From: Flavobacterium psychrophilum
GTDB taxonomy: Bacteria; Bacteroidota; Bacteroidia; Flavobacteriales; Flavobacteriaceae
Direction of reading: 5' to 3'
Assembly (NCBI GenBank): GCA_020720185.1
Contig: DYPB01000053.1
Location: 1 to 14,568, forward strand
DNA: 14,568 nt
In this document: positions 7,003 through 13,511 of the stretch, one piece after another
Layout: every line of letters starts with the position of its first letter
Numbering within the stretch: the stretch's first letter is position 1
Translations under genes and position numbers: made by a program
Notes under the pieces: model-generated
Database searches by the model: none
What the model was told of the DNA's origin: nothing
The model's input: the letters and a program-made list of their open reading frames with translations, nothing else

Positions 7003-7029
7003 AAATGTGAAGCAAGCTGTTTCACATTT
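7003..7029. repeat. Hairpin upstream of hemD
   Basis: AAATGTGAA (7003-7011) and TTCACATTT (7021-7029) form a perfect 9-bp inverted repeat with a 9-nt loop. The stem extends by a G.T and a C-G pair. It ends 20 bp before the hemD start codon and has no following T-run, so it is not a typical terminator. It could be an operator, a leader hairpin or the edge of the neighbouring repeat. No TAnnTTTG promoter was seen in this gap. Confidence 0.5.
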
Positions 7030-7049
7030 AGAAAATATCATAGTAAAAA

Positions 7050-7721
7050 ATGACAAATTCAACCCAAATACTATCAACCAAAACACTATCTTCAATTCAA
7101 AAAAACGAACTGTTAGGTACTGGTTTTGAAGTATCTGAATTTAATTTTATTGAGGTAAAACATACAGATTTTGAATTGCCAATTATCAAAAATGAAATTC
7201 TTATCTTTACCAGTAAAAATGCAGTTTTAAGTCTTTTAAACCATAAAAATAGTGAACAATTAAAGAAAAATACCGTTTTTTGCGTAGGTTTAAAAACCAA
7301 GGCATTATTAGAAGAACATGGTTTTCAGGTTGAGGTTTATGTAGATTATGCAGAAGATTTAGCCGAAATAATTTCTTTAATATATAAGGAAGAAAAATTT
7401 ATCTTTTTTAGCGGAAATTTGCGAAAAGAAACTTTGCCAAAATCATTAAAAGCCGCAAAAATAAATATAAAAGAAATTGAGGTTTACGAAACTATTTTAA
7501 CCCCGCAAATAATTAAAAATCAATTAGATGGGATTTTATTTTTCAGTCCCTCTGGAGTTGAAAGTTATTTACAAAAGAACACAATTAAAAACGAAATTTG
7601 CTTTTGCATCGGCAAAACCACCGCAGAAACAGTAGAAAAACATACAAAAAACAGTGTCATTGCGGAATACCCATCGACTGAAAGCCTGATTGACGAAATT
7701 ATTAAACATTATAACCGCTGA
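7050..7721 (+). CDS. hemD: Uroporphyrinogen-III synthase HemD
   Basis: A 223-residue cytoplasmic enzyme that inverts ring D and cyclises hydroxymethylbilane to uroporphyrinogen III. The family is poorly conserved. Visible landmarks are FTSKNAV (about 53-59), the two-domain alternation of short beta and alpha elements, [11 protein letters not shown] (about 164-174) and the C-terminal IGKTTAETV (about 187-195), which ends in the usual Pro-Ser/Thr-x-x-x-Leu region ([11 protein letters not shown]). Its position between hemC and hemE makes the assignment firm. The length is slightly below the usual 240-260 residues, consistent with short Bacteroidetes forms. Codon use is AT-rich compared with hemE. 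The leader carries a hairpin at 7003-7029. hemE starts 32 bp after the stop codon. Confidence 0.92.
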   Translation: MTNSTQILSTKTLSSIQKNELLGTGFEVSEFNFIEVKHTDFELPIIKNEILIFTSKNAVLSLLNHKNSEQLKKNTVFCVGLKTKALLEEHGFQVEVYVDYAEDLAEIISLIYKEEKFIFFSGNLRKETLPKSLKAAKINIKEIEVYETILTPQIIKNQLDGILFFSPSGVESYLQKNTIKNEICFCIGKTTAETVEKHTKNSVIAEYPSTESLIDEIIKHYNR

Positions 7722-7722
7722 A

Positions 7723-7750
7723 AGTCAACAGCTATCAGCCAACAGTTAAA
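7723..7750. repeat. Heptanucleotide tandem repeat (AGYYAAC)n between hemD and hemE
   Basis: Four consecutive 7-bp units fill the gap between the hemD stop and the hemE ATG at 7754: AGTCAAC (7723), AGCTATC (7730), AGCCAAC (7737) and AGTTAAA (7744). The first two positions are constant. It is the third tract in the window that ends within a few bases of a start codon with a 7-bp period. Confidence 0.7.
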
Positions 7751-7753
7751 ACT

Positions 7754-8779
7754 ATGCTAAAAAACGATTTATTTCTCCGTGCCTTAAAAGGCGAAACCGT
7801 ACAACGACCACCAGTCTGGATGATGCGTCAAGCAGGAAGATATTTACCAGAATTTATCGCTTTGCGAGATAAATATGACTTCTTTACCCGTTGTCAAACA
7901 CCAGAATTAGCATCAGAAATTACTGTGCAACCTATCCGACGAATTGCTCCAGATGCTGCTATTTTATTTTCAGATATTTTAGTAGTACCACAAGCAATGG
8001 GAATTGAAGTTTTAATGAAAGAAAGTGTAGGTCCGTTTTTGCCCAACCCAATCAGAACAATGCAAGATGTTGATAGAGTGGTAGTTCCAGATGTTCATCA
8101 AACACTTGGATATGTATTTGACGCTATCAAATTAACTAAAGAAATGTTAAACGATGAGGTTCCACTCATTGGTTTTGCAGGTTCGCCTTGGACCATTTTT
8201 TGTTATGCCGTAGAAGGTAAAGGTTCCAAAAGTTTTGATACCGCCAAAGGTTTTGCATTCTCCAATCCAGTGGCAGCACACACCTTATTACAAAAAATTA
8301 CCGACACAACCATTCTGTATTTAAAAGAAAAAGTAAAAGCAGGCTGCGATGCTATCCAAATTTTTGACTCTTGGGGCGGTATGCTATCTCCTGTTGATTA
8401 TCAGGAATTTTCATGGAAATATATTAATCAAATTGTAGAGGCATTAGCTGAAACTACACCCGTTATTGTTTTCGGAAAAGGTTGCTGGTTTGCCCTTGGC
8501 GAAATGGGAAAATCAAAAGCATCTGCATTAGGAGTAGATTGGACTTGTTCTCCAAAAAACGCTCGATATTTGAGCGGAGGAAACATCACTTTGCAAGGAA
8601 ATTTTGACCCAAGTCGTTTGCTTTCGCCAATTCCAACCATCAAAAAAATGGTTCACGAAATGATTGACGAGTTTGGAAAAGATAAATATATTGTTAATCT
8701 CGGTCACGGAATTTTACCAAATATTCCTGTTGATAATGCCAAAGCGTTTGTAGATGCGGTGAAGGGGTATATTAAGTAG
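7754..8779 (+). CDS. hemE: Uroporphyrinogen decarboxylase HemE
   Basis: A 341-residue cytoplasmic enzyme that removes four carboxyl groups from uroporphyrinogen III to give coproporphyrinogen III, with no cofactor. Both family signatures are intact: [14 protein letters not shown] (20-33, with the substrate-binding Arg25) and [16 protein letters not shown] (about 139-154). Asp74 in LFSDIL is the catalytic aspartate equivalent. NLGHGILP near residue 318 supplies the conserved histidine. Length is typical. In the flavobacterial arrangement I would expect hemF soon afterwards, but here an unrelated 1.7-kb gene intervenes. Sampled base composition is clearly higher in GC than in that next gene. 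Confidence 0.98.
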   Translation: MLKNDLFLRALKGETVQRPPVWMMRQAGRYLPEFIALRDKYDFFTRCQTPELASEITVQPIRRIAPDAAILFSDILVVPQAMGIEVLMKESVGPFLPNPIRTMQDVDRVVVPDVHQTLGYVFDAIKLTKEMLNDEVPLIGFAGSPWTIFCYAVEGKGSKSFDTAKGFAFSNPVAAHTLLQKITDTTILYLKEKVKAGCDAIQIFDSWGGMLSPVDYQEFSWKYINQIVEALAETTPVIVFGKGCWFALGEMGKSKASALGVDWTCSPKNARYLSGGNITLQGNFDPSRLLSPIPTIKKMVHEMIDEFGKDKYIVNLGHGILPNIPVDNAKAFVDAVKGYIK

Positions 8780-8794
8780 TAAACAATTTTATTT

Positions 8795-8802
8795 TAAATT
8801 TG
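8795..8802 (+). promoter_or_regulatory. Candidate -7 element for the AlbA_2 gene
   Basis: TAAATTTG matches TAnnTTTG and lies 16 bp before the ATG at 8819, just after the hemE stop codon. No TTG is found at the expected -33 position, so this is a half-match. If used, the inserted gene would have its own promoter and a very short leader. Confidence 0.3.
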
Positions 8803-8818
8803 CGTAAAAAGAAAACTA

Positions 8819-10480
8819 ATGACAGAAAAAGAGTTACAAAACTATTTGATTAACAATTTTCCAATCGAGAACGAAAAATGCGAATGGAAAGAATTCAAAT
8901 CTTTAAAAAATTTTGTAGCTGGAAAAGAAGGAAACGACATCGTTTCTTACATTTCAGCAATTGCTAATATGCAAGGCGGTCATTTAGTTCTTGGCGTAAA
9001 AGATGAAACACTTGAAGTTGCTGGTATTCAAGACTTTGCTGGGTATTCAATTAATGAGATTCGTTATCGAATAAACGGAAATTGTACAAACTTAGATATT
9101 GAAAATTTTTCTGTTAAAGAATTTAAAACTTCAGACACTAATAAAACTGTTTGGATTTTAAAAATCCCAAAACATCTATTTAGACTTCCTGTTTATGCTC
9201 ACAAAAAGACTTGGCAAAGAATAGATGACAATTTAGTTGCAATGACTAAATCAAGATTAGATGCCATTCTAACGGAAATTATAATAAATGAAGATTGGTC
9301 TAAAGAAATTATTGATGAAGCATCAATTGATGATTTAGATACTGAAGCTATTAAAAAAGCAAAAATTGAATTTTTAAAAAGAAATCCGAAGTATAGCGAC
9401 GAAATAGGTAAATGGAGTGATGTCGATTTTTTAAACAAAGCAAAAATTACAATTAAAAGTAAAATAACAAGAACAGCTCTAATTTTATTGGGTAAAGAAG
9501 AATCTGAACATTATCTAAATTCAACTGTAAAAATTAGATGGAACTTAAAAAGTTTAGATAATCAAGATAAAGACTATGAAATATTTTCTATACCATTTTT
9601 ATTAAACATTGACGAGGTTTATAAAAAAATTAGAAATCTTAAATATCGTTATTTAAGAGAAGGCACTTTATTCCCTAATGAAGTGCTAAGATATGAACCT
9701 TTTATTATTCGAGAGTCCTTAAATAATGCCATTGCTCATCAAGATTATACTAAAGGAGCTAGAATAAATGTTGTGGAATTTGAAGACGATCATTTAGTAT
9801 TTTCAAATTATGGCTCATTTTTGCCTAAATCAGTTGAAGAAGTAGTTTTAAATGATACTCCTGAAGAAGTCTATAGAAATCCATTCTTAGTGGAAGCCAT
9901 GAAAAATTTAGATATGATTGAAACCCAAGGTGGAGGAATTAGAAAAATGTTTAATTTTCAAAGACAACGTTTTTTTCCATTACCTGATTTCGATTTTAAT
10001 GATAATAAAGTAAAGGTTACTATTACAGGAAAAATTTTAGATGAAAACTTTGCAAGAATACTTGTCAAAAATTCAGAATTAAAATTAGAAGAAATTATAC
10101 TTCTCGATAAAGTTCAAAAGAAAAAAGAAATTAGCGAAAGTGAATTTAAACATCTTAAAAAGTGCAAATATATTGAGGGCAGAAAGCCCAACATATATCT
10201 TTCTCATGATATTGTTGTATCGGTGAACAACGAAGAATTAAAGAGAGAATATCTTGAAAACAGAAGTTTTGATGATCCACATTTTAAAGAGATGATTCTA
10301 GAATATCTAAGAAAATGGGGGAAATGTAAAAGAGACAAAATTGATAATTTAATTATTCCTAAACTATCTACAGCTTTATCTGAAGAAAAAAGGAAAAATA
10401 AAGTAACAAATTATTTGTCCGCTTTAAGAATGGAAGGCAAAATCATAAATACTCCAGGTTATTTTTGGGAAATCTTTTAA
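8819..10480 (+). CDS. AlbA_2 (Schlafen-like) domain ATP-binding protein
   Basis: A 553-residue protein of the COG2865 type ('predicted regulator with a domain shared with Schlafen'). It has no known role in heme synthesis. The N-terminal AlbA_2 domain (about 15-150) shows Glu17, Glu22 and Lys24 in an E-x4-E-W-K motif and GGHLVLGVKD (53-62). A GHKL-type ATP-binding domain follows (about 285-400): RESLNNAIAHQDY (298-310, Asn302/Asn303 as the Mg-ATP box), FSNYGSFLP (about 328-336) and QGGGIRKMF (370-378). The last 130 or so residues are Lys/Glu-rich and look like winged-helix DNA-binding segments. Two sampled 60-bp lines are about 20-25% GC, against about 42-45% in sampled lines of hemE and hemF, which suggests recent acquisition. 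It sits in the same orientation between hemE and hemF and ends in a short tandem repeat. Possible roles are transcription regulation or nucleic-acid cleavage in defence; neither is shown. Confidence 0.85.
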   Translation: MTEKELQNYLINNFPIENEKCEWKEFKSLKNFVAGKEGNDIVSYISAIANMQGGHLVLGVKDETLEVAGIQDFAGYSINEIRYRINGNCTNLDIENFSVKEFKTSDTNKTVWILKIPKHLFRLPVYAHKKTWQRIDDNLVAMTKSRLDAILTEIIINEDWSKEIIDEASIDDLDTEAIKKAKIEFLKRNPKYSDEIGKWSDVDFLNKAKITIKSKITRTALILLGKEESEHYLNSTVKIRWNLKSLDNQDKDYEIFSIPFLLNIDEVYKKIRNLKYRYLREGTLFPNEVLRYEPFIIRESLNNAIAHQDYTKGARINVVEFEDDHLVFSNYGSFLPKSVEEVVLNDTPEEVYRNPFLVEAMKNLDMIETQGGGIRKMFNFQRQRFFPLPDFDFNDNKVKVTITGKILDENFARILVKNSELKLEEIILLDKVQKKKEISESEFKHLKKCKYIEGRKPNIYLSHDIVVSVNNEELKREYLENRSFDDPHFKEMILEYLRKWGKCKRDKIDNLIIPKLSTALSEEKRKNKVTNYLSALRMEGKIINTPGYFWEIF

Positions 10481-10522
10481 ATACTTTTAAATACTTTTAA
10501 ACACTTTTTAAATACTTTTTAA
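10479..10522. repeat. Tandem repeat (AAATACTTTT)n running into the hemF start codon
   Basis: Four units fill the gap between the AlbA_2 gene and hemF: two of 10 bp (AAATACTTTT at 10479 and 10489) and two of 11 bp (AAACACTTTTT at 10499, AAATACTTTTT at 10510). A fifth unit begins AAATG at 10521, so its A-T-G is the hemF start codon. The stop codon of the upstream gene overlaps the first unit, and the preceding AAATCTTTT looks like a degenerate sixth copy. Such a tract could change length by slippage. Confidence 0.88.
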
Positions 10523-11425
10523 ATGAAAACTAAATTCCTATCCTACATTCAAAACCTTCAAGACCAGATTTGTTCAAAAATTGAGCAAATTGATTGCTTG
10601 GCAATTTTTCATGAAGACAAATGGACTCGCCCAGAAGGCGGTGGTGGTCGCACACGAGTGATTGAAAACGGAAATGTTTTTGAAAAAGGCGGTGTCAATA
10701 TTTCGGCAGTGCATGGCAAATTACCAGTGGCAATGCAGGAATATTTCAAAGTGGGCGAAGTCGATTTTTTTGCGGCGGGATTGAGTTTGGTTTTGCATCC
10801 AAACAACCCAATGGTTCCAACGGTTCATGCCAATTGGCGGTATTTCGAAATGTACGATGATAACGGAAATGTAATTAATTCATGGTTTGGTGGTGGACAA
10901 GATTTAACACCTTATTATTTATTTGAAGAAGACGGAAAACATTTTCATCAAACCTGTAAAACGGCTTGCGATAAACACAATCCAGAATTTTATCCGAAAT
11001 TCAAAAAACAATGTGATGCTTATTTCTGGAACGCTCACAGAAACGAAGCTCGTGGTCTTGGCGGTTTGTTTTTCGATTATTGCAAACCAACCGAAAGTAT
11101 GTCAATGGAAAATTGGTTTAATTTTGTAACCGAAGTCGGCAATTCTTTTCTCGATGCTTATGTTCCCATTGTAGAAAAAAGAAAAAATTTAGCTTACACG
11201 CCAGAACAAAGAACTTGGCAAGAAATCCGTCGTGGTCGTTATGTAGAATTCAATTTGGTTCACGACAAAGGCACCCATTTTGGACTAAAAACCAATGGCA
11301 GAATAGAAAGTATTTTAATATCTTTGCCCCCAAAAGTGCAGTGGAAATATGATCATCATCCCGAAAAAGGTAGCAATGAAGAGCGTTTAATAAAAATCTT
11401 ACAAAATCCAGTAAATTGGATATAA
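10523..11425 (+). CDS. hemF: Oxygen-dependent coproporphyrinogen III oxidase HemF
   Basis: A 300-residue cytoplasmic enzyme that oxidatively decarboxylates two propionate chains of coproporphyrinogen III, using O2, to give protoporphyrinogen IX. Conserved blocks are WTRPEGGGGRTRV (34-46), VPTVHANWRYFE (98-109, with the metal- or substrate-site His102), WFGGGQDLTPYY (121-132), WNAHRNEARGLGGLFFDY (169-186) and RRGRYVEFNLVHDKGTHFG near residue 240. Length matches the family. Its presence indicates aerobic heme synthesis; no HemN-type enzyme is in the window. The start codon lies within a tandem repeat, with no recognisable ribosome binding site. hemB begins 11 bp after the stop codon, so the two genes are very probably co-transcribed. 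Confidence 0.98.
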   Translation: MKTKFLSYIQNLQDQICSKIEQIDCLAIFHEDKWTRPEGGGGRTRVIENGNVFEKGGVNISAVHGKLPVAMQEYFKVGEVDFFAAGLSLVLHPNNPMVPTVHANWRYFEMYDDNGNVINSWFGGGQDLTPYYLFEEDGKHFHQTCKTACDKHNPEFYPKFKKQCDAYFWNAHRNEARGLGGLFFDYCKPTESMSMENWFNFVTEVGNSFLDAYVPIVEKRKNLAYTPEQRTWQEIRRGRYVEFNLVHDKGTHFGLKTNGRIESILISLPPKVQWKYDHHPEKGSNEERLIKILQNPVNWI

Positions 11426-11436
11426 AATGATAAATT

Positions 11437-12420
11437 ATGTTGATAAGAAACAGAAGATTACGCACAAACGAATCCATTAGAAGTTTGGTTCGAGAAACCA
11501 TTTTACACCCACACGATTTTATTGTACCGCTGTTTGTGGTGGAAGGAAAAAATATAAAAGAAGAAATTCCATCAATGCCAAATTATTATCGAATGAGTTT
11601 AGATAATATAGGAAAAGAGGTTTTAGAATTATGGAAACTCAACCTAAAATCAGTCTTGTTATTTGTAAAAGTGCCTGATAATCTGAAAGATAACAAAGGA
11701 ACCGAAGCCTTGAATCCAAACGGATTGATGCAACGAGCCATCAAAACTGTCAAAAATGCTTGCCCAGAAATGTTGGTAATGACCGATGTGGCACTCGACC
11801 CATTTTCATCTTACGGACACGACGGAATTATTGAAAATGGCTTGATTGCCAATGATATAACTGCCGAAATTTTGGCACAAATGAGCGTTTCACACGCACA
11901 AACCGGTGCCGATTTTGTGGCTCCATCAGATATGATGGACGGGCGAATAGGAATAATTAGAACAGCATTAGAACAAAATAACCTTGTTAATACTGGAATT
12001 TTGGCCTATTCTGCCAAATACGCATCGGCTCATTATGGTCCTTTTAGAGACGCTTTAGACTCTGCCCCTGTTGATTTAATTGATGTTCCAAAAGATAAAA
12101 AAACCTATCAAATGGACTACCACAATAGATTAGAGGCTATAAAAGAGGTACAAATGGATATTATAGAAGGTGCTGATATTGTGATGGTTAAACCAGGAAT
12201 ATCTTATCTTGATATTGTTAGAGAAGTGAAAAATATATCTTCTGTGCCAGTTGCTGTTTACCAAGTTTCAGGTGAGTATGCTATGATAAAAGCTGCTTCA
12301 GAAAAAGGTTGGCTTGACCACGATGCAGTGATGATGGAACAAACTACTGCAATAAAAAGAGCTGGTGCCGACATTATTGCAAGTTATTTTGCTAAAGATA
12401 TTGTAAAAATAATATCATAA
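11437..12420 (+). CDS. hemB: Delta-aminolevulinic acid dehydratase HemB (porphobilinogen synthase)
   Basis: A 327-residue cytoplasmic enzyme that condenses two 5-aminolevulinate molecules into porphobilinogen. The two Schiff-base lysines are Lys194 (SAKYASAHYGPFRDA) and Lys252 (MVKPGISYLDI). The metal-site segment reads TDVALDPFSSYGHDG (116-130). It has Asp and Ala where zinc-type enzymes have cysteines, so this enzyme should be of the zinc-independent, magnesium- or potassium-responsive class, like those of Pseudomonas and plants. APSDMMDGR (162-170) is intact. It starts 11 bp after hemF. Although it acts early in the pathway, it is the last hem gene of the series. A 69-bp gap without a visible terminator leads to the cytochrome gene. 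Confidence 0.98.
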   Translation: MLIRNRRLRTNESIRSLVRETILHPHDFIVPLFVVEGKNIKEEIPSMPNYYRMSLDNIGKEVLELWKLNLKSVLLFVKVPDNLKDNKGTEALNPNGLMQRAIKTVKNACPEMLVMTDVALDPFSSYGHDGIIENGLIANDITAEILAQMSVSHAQTGADFVAPSDMMDGRIGIIRTALEQNNLVNTGILAYSAKYASAHYGPFRDALDSAPVDLIDVPKDKKTYQMDYHNRLEAIKEVQMDIIEGADIVMVKPGISYLDIVREVKNISSVPVAVYQVSGEYAMIKAASEKGWLDHDAVMMEQTTAIKRAGADIIASYFAKDIVKIIS

Positions 12421-12489
12421 ACTGATAAATATCATAGATATAGCATTATAAATAAAAGAAATTTGAGGTGAATTTTAAACTAAAAAAAA

Positions 12490-12909
12490 ATGAAAAAATT
12501 ATTATTAATTCCACTCGTTATTTTTGCTATTTCTTGCAAAAAAGAATCTGATCAATCTTTTGGAAAACCTGAAAATGTTACTCCAGAAACAACAACTCCA
12601 TCAAGCGTTGCAACCGATGCTGACGCAAAAACACCAGTCGATTTAGGAAAAACAATTTTTGAAGGTAAAGGAACTTGTGCTACTTGCCACAAGTTAGACG
12701 CAAAACTTATTGGACCAAGTGTTCAGGATATTGCAAAAATATACAAAGAAAAAAATGCTGACCTTGTGGTGTTTTTAAAAGGAGAAGGAAAACCAATTGT
12801 TGATCCTTCGCAATATGAAGTAATGAAAGCAAATTTTGCTCTTACAAAAACTTTTTCAGACGAAGAATTAAAAGGATTAGAGGCTTACATATATAGCAAT
12901 TCTAAATAA
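12490..12909 (+). CDS. Monoheme class I cytochrome c lipoprotein
   Basis: A 139-residue secreted electron-transfer protein. The N-terminus is a lipoprotein signal peptide (KKLLLIPLVIFAISC) with lipobox Cys16, so it should be anchored by lipid on the periplasmic side of a membrane. A low-complexity Ser/Thr/Pro/Ala linker follows (about 17-50). The cytochrome domain has the heme-binding CATCH (Cys63, Cys66, His67), a Gly75-Pro76 pair, a candidate axial Met112, and a C-terminal helix (SDEELKGLEAYI) typical of class I c-type cytochromes. It resembles c551/c552-like proteins, but the electron partner is unknown. It lies 69 bp after hemB on the same strand, with the terminator after rather than before it. 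This suggests that its expression follows heme supply. Confidence 0.92.
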   Translation: MKKLLLIPLVIFAISCKKESDQSFGKPENVTPETTTPSSVATDADAKTPVDLGKTIFEGKGTCATCHKLDAKLIGPSVQDIAKIYKEKNADLVVFLKGEGKPIVDPSQYEVMKANFALTKTFSDEELKGLEAYIYSNSK

Positions 12910-12921
12910 CAATTTGTTAGT

Positions 12922-12970
12922 ATAAATAACTGTTTTTGAGTAGTTTTGTTACTCAAAAACAGTTATTTAT
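12922..12970. terminator. Strong hairpin closing the heme/cytochrome series
   Basis: Arms 12922-12942 and 12950-12970 are perfectly complementary over 21 bp and flank a 7-nt loop (GTTTTGT). The hairpin begins 12 bp after the cytochrome stop codon, and GTTTTAAATTTCTTT follows the second arm. This is the clearest terminator-like structure after hemA and separates the heme series from the DNA repair gene. Confidence 0.85.
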
Positions 12971-13005
12971 GTTTTAAATTTCTTTAAAAACAATATTTTT
13001 ACAAA

Positions 13006-13476
13006 ATGGAAACCTGCTACATTGAAACACCTATTGGCATTGCAAAAATTATTGGAAATCAATACGGAATTTCTACTATCTCAATAGAAGAAAGCCATGA
13101 AGTTTCAACCGAAACACCTGTTTTTTTAAACGATGCTGTTATTGAACTAAAAGAATATTTTGCAGGAAAACGAACACATTTTGATTTTAAAATAACACCA
13201 AAAGGCACTGATTTTCAGAATGAAGTTTGGAAAGAATTACTCAAAATTCCTTTCGGAAAAACTTGTTCTTATATGGATTTGTCTAAAAAAATGGGCAATA
13301 TAAAAGCAATCCGAGCAGTTGCATCTGCCAATGGAAAAAACCCTCTCTGGATTGTAATACCTTGTCATCGAGTTATAGGATCTGATGGGTCGATGACAGG
13401 ATATGCAGGTGGGATTTGGCGTAAAAAATGGCTTTTAGAACACGAAAACCCATTGGTTCAAAAAGAATTGTTTTAA
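13006..13476 (+). CDS. ogt: Methylated-DNA--protein-cysteine methyltransferase
   Basis: A 156-residue suicide DNA-repair protein that transfers the alkyl group from O6-alkylguanine (and O4-alkylthymine) to its own cysteine. The acceptor is Cys120 in the invariant IPCHRVIGSDG. The upstream segment FQNEVWKELLKIPFGKT (70-86) and RAVASANGKNP (103-113) form the DNA-binding helix-turn-helix with its arginine finger. GYAGGIWRKKWLLEHE closes the domain. The short N-terminal domain (about 1-60) and the lack of a zinc or Ada regulatory domain fit the Ogt type. It follows the terminator, so it is a separate transcription unit. The AT-rich leader contains TATTTTTA, too close to the ATG to be a convincing promoter. 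The symbol follows family convention. Confidence 0.95.
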   Translation: METCYIETPIGIAKIIGNQYGISTISIEESHEVSTETPVFLNDAVIELKEYFAGKRTHFDFKITPKGTDFQNEVWKELLKIPFGKTCSYMDLSKKMGNIKAIRAVASANGKNPLWIVIPCHRVIGSDGSMTGYAGGIWRKKWLLEHENPLVQKELF

Positions 13477-13485
13477 AAAAAGTTA

Positions 13486-13493
13486 TATCTTTG
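13486..13493 (+). promoter_or_regulatory. Candidate -7 promoter element for the enoyl-CoA hydratase
   Basis: TATCTTTG matches TAnnTTTG and lies 18 bp before the ATG at 13512. The nearest upstream TTG (13468-13470) leaves 15 bp, shorter than consensus. It suggests that the crotonase gene can be transcribed independently of ogt. Confidence 0.45.
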
Positions 13494-13511
13494 AAAACTA
13501 AAACAAACTTT

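Noticed and set aside
8819..10480. A complete defence system around the AlbA_2 gene
   Set aside because: Both neighbours are intact heme genes. No partner nuclease, methylase or toxin gene accompanies it, so only a single-gene function could be proposed.
10479..10522. Possible CRISPR-like array
   Set aside because: The 10-11 bp units are directly adjacent with no spacers, and no cas genes are present. It is a simple tandem repeat.
12993..13000. TATTTTTA as an ogt promoter
   Set aside because: It misses the final G of TAnnTTTG and sits only 5 bp from the ATG, so transcription would start at or inside the coding region.
13428..13511. N-terminal extension of the enoyl-CoA hydratase
   Set aside because: The extra 28 residues are basic, unlike the family, overlap ogt in another frame and lie upstream of the candidate promoter. 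The ATG at 13512 gives the normal N-terminus.
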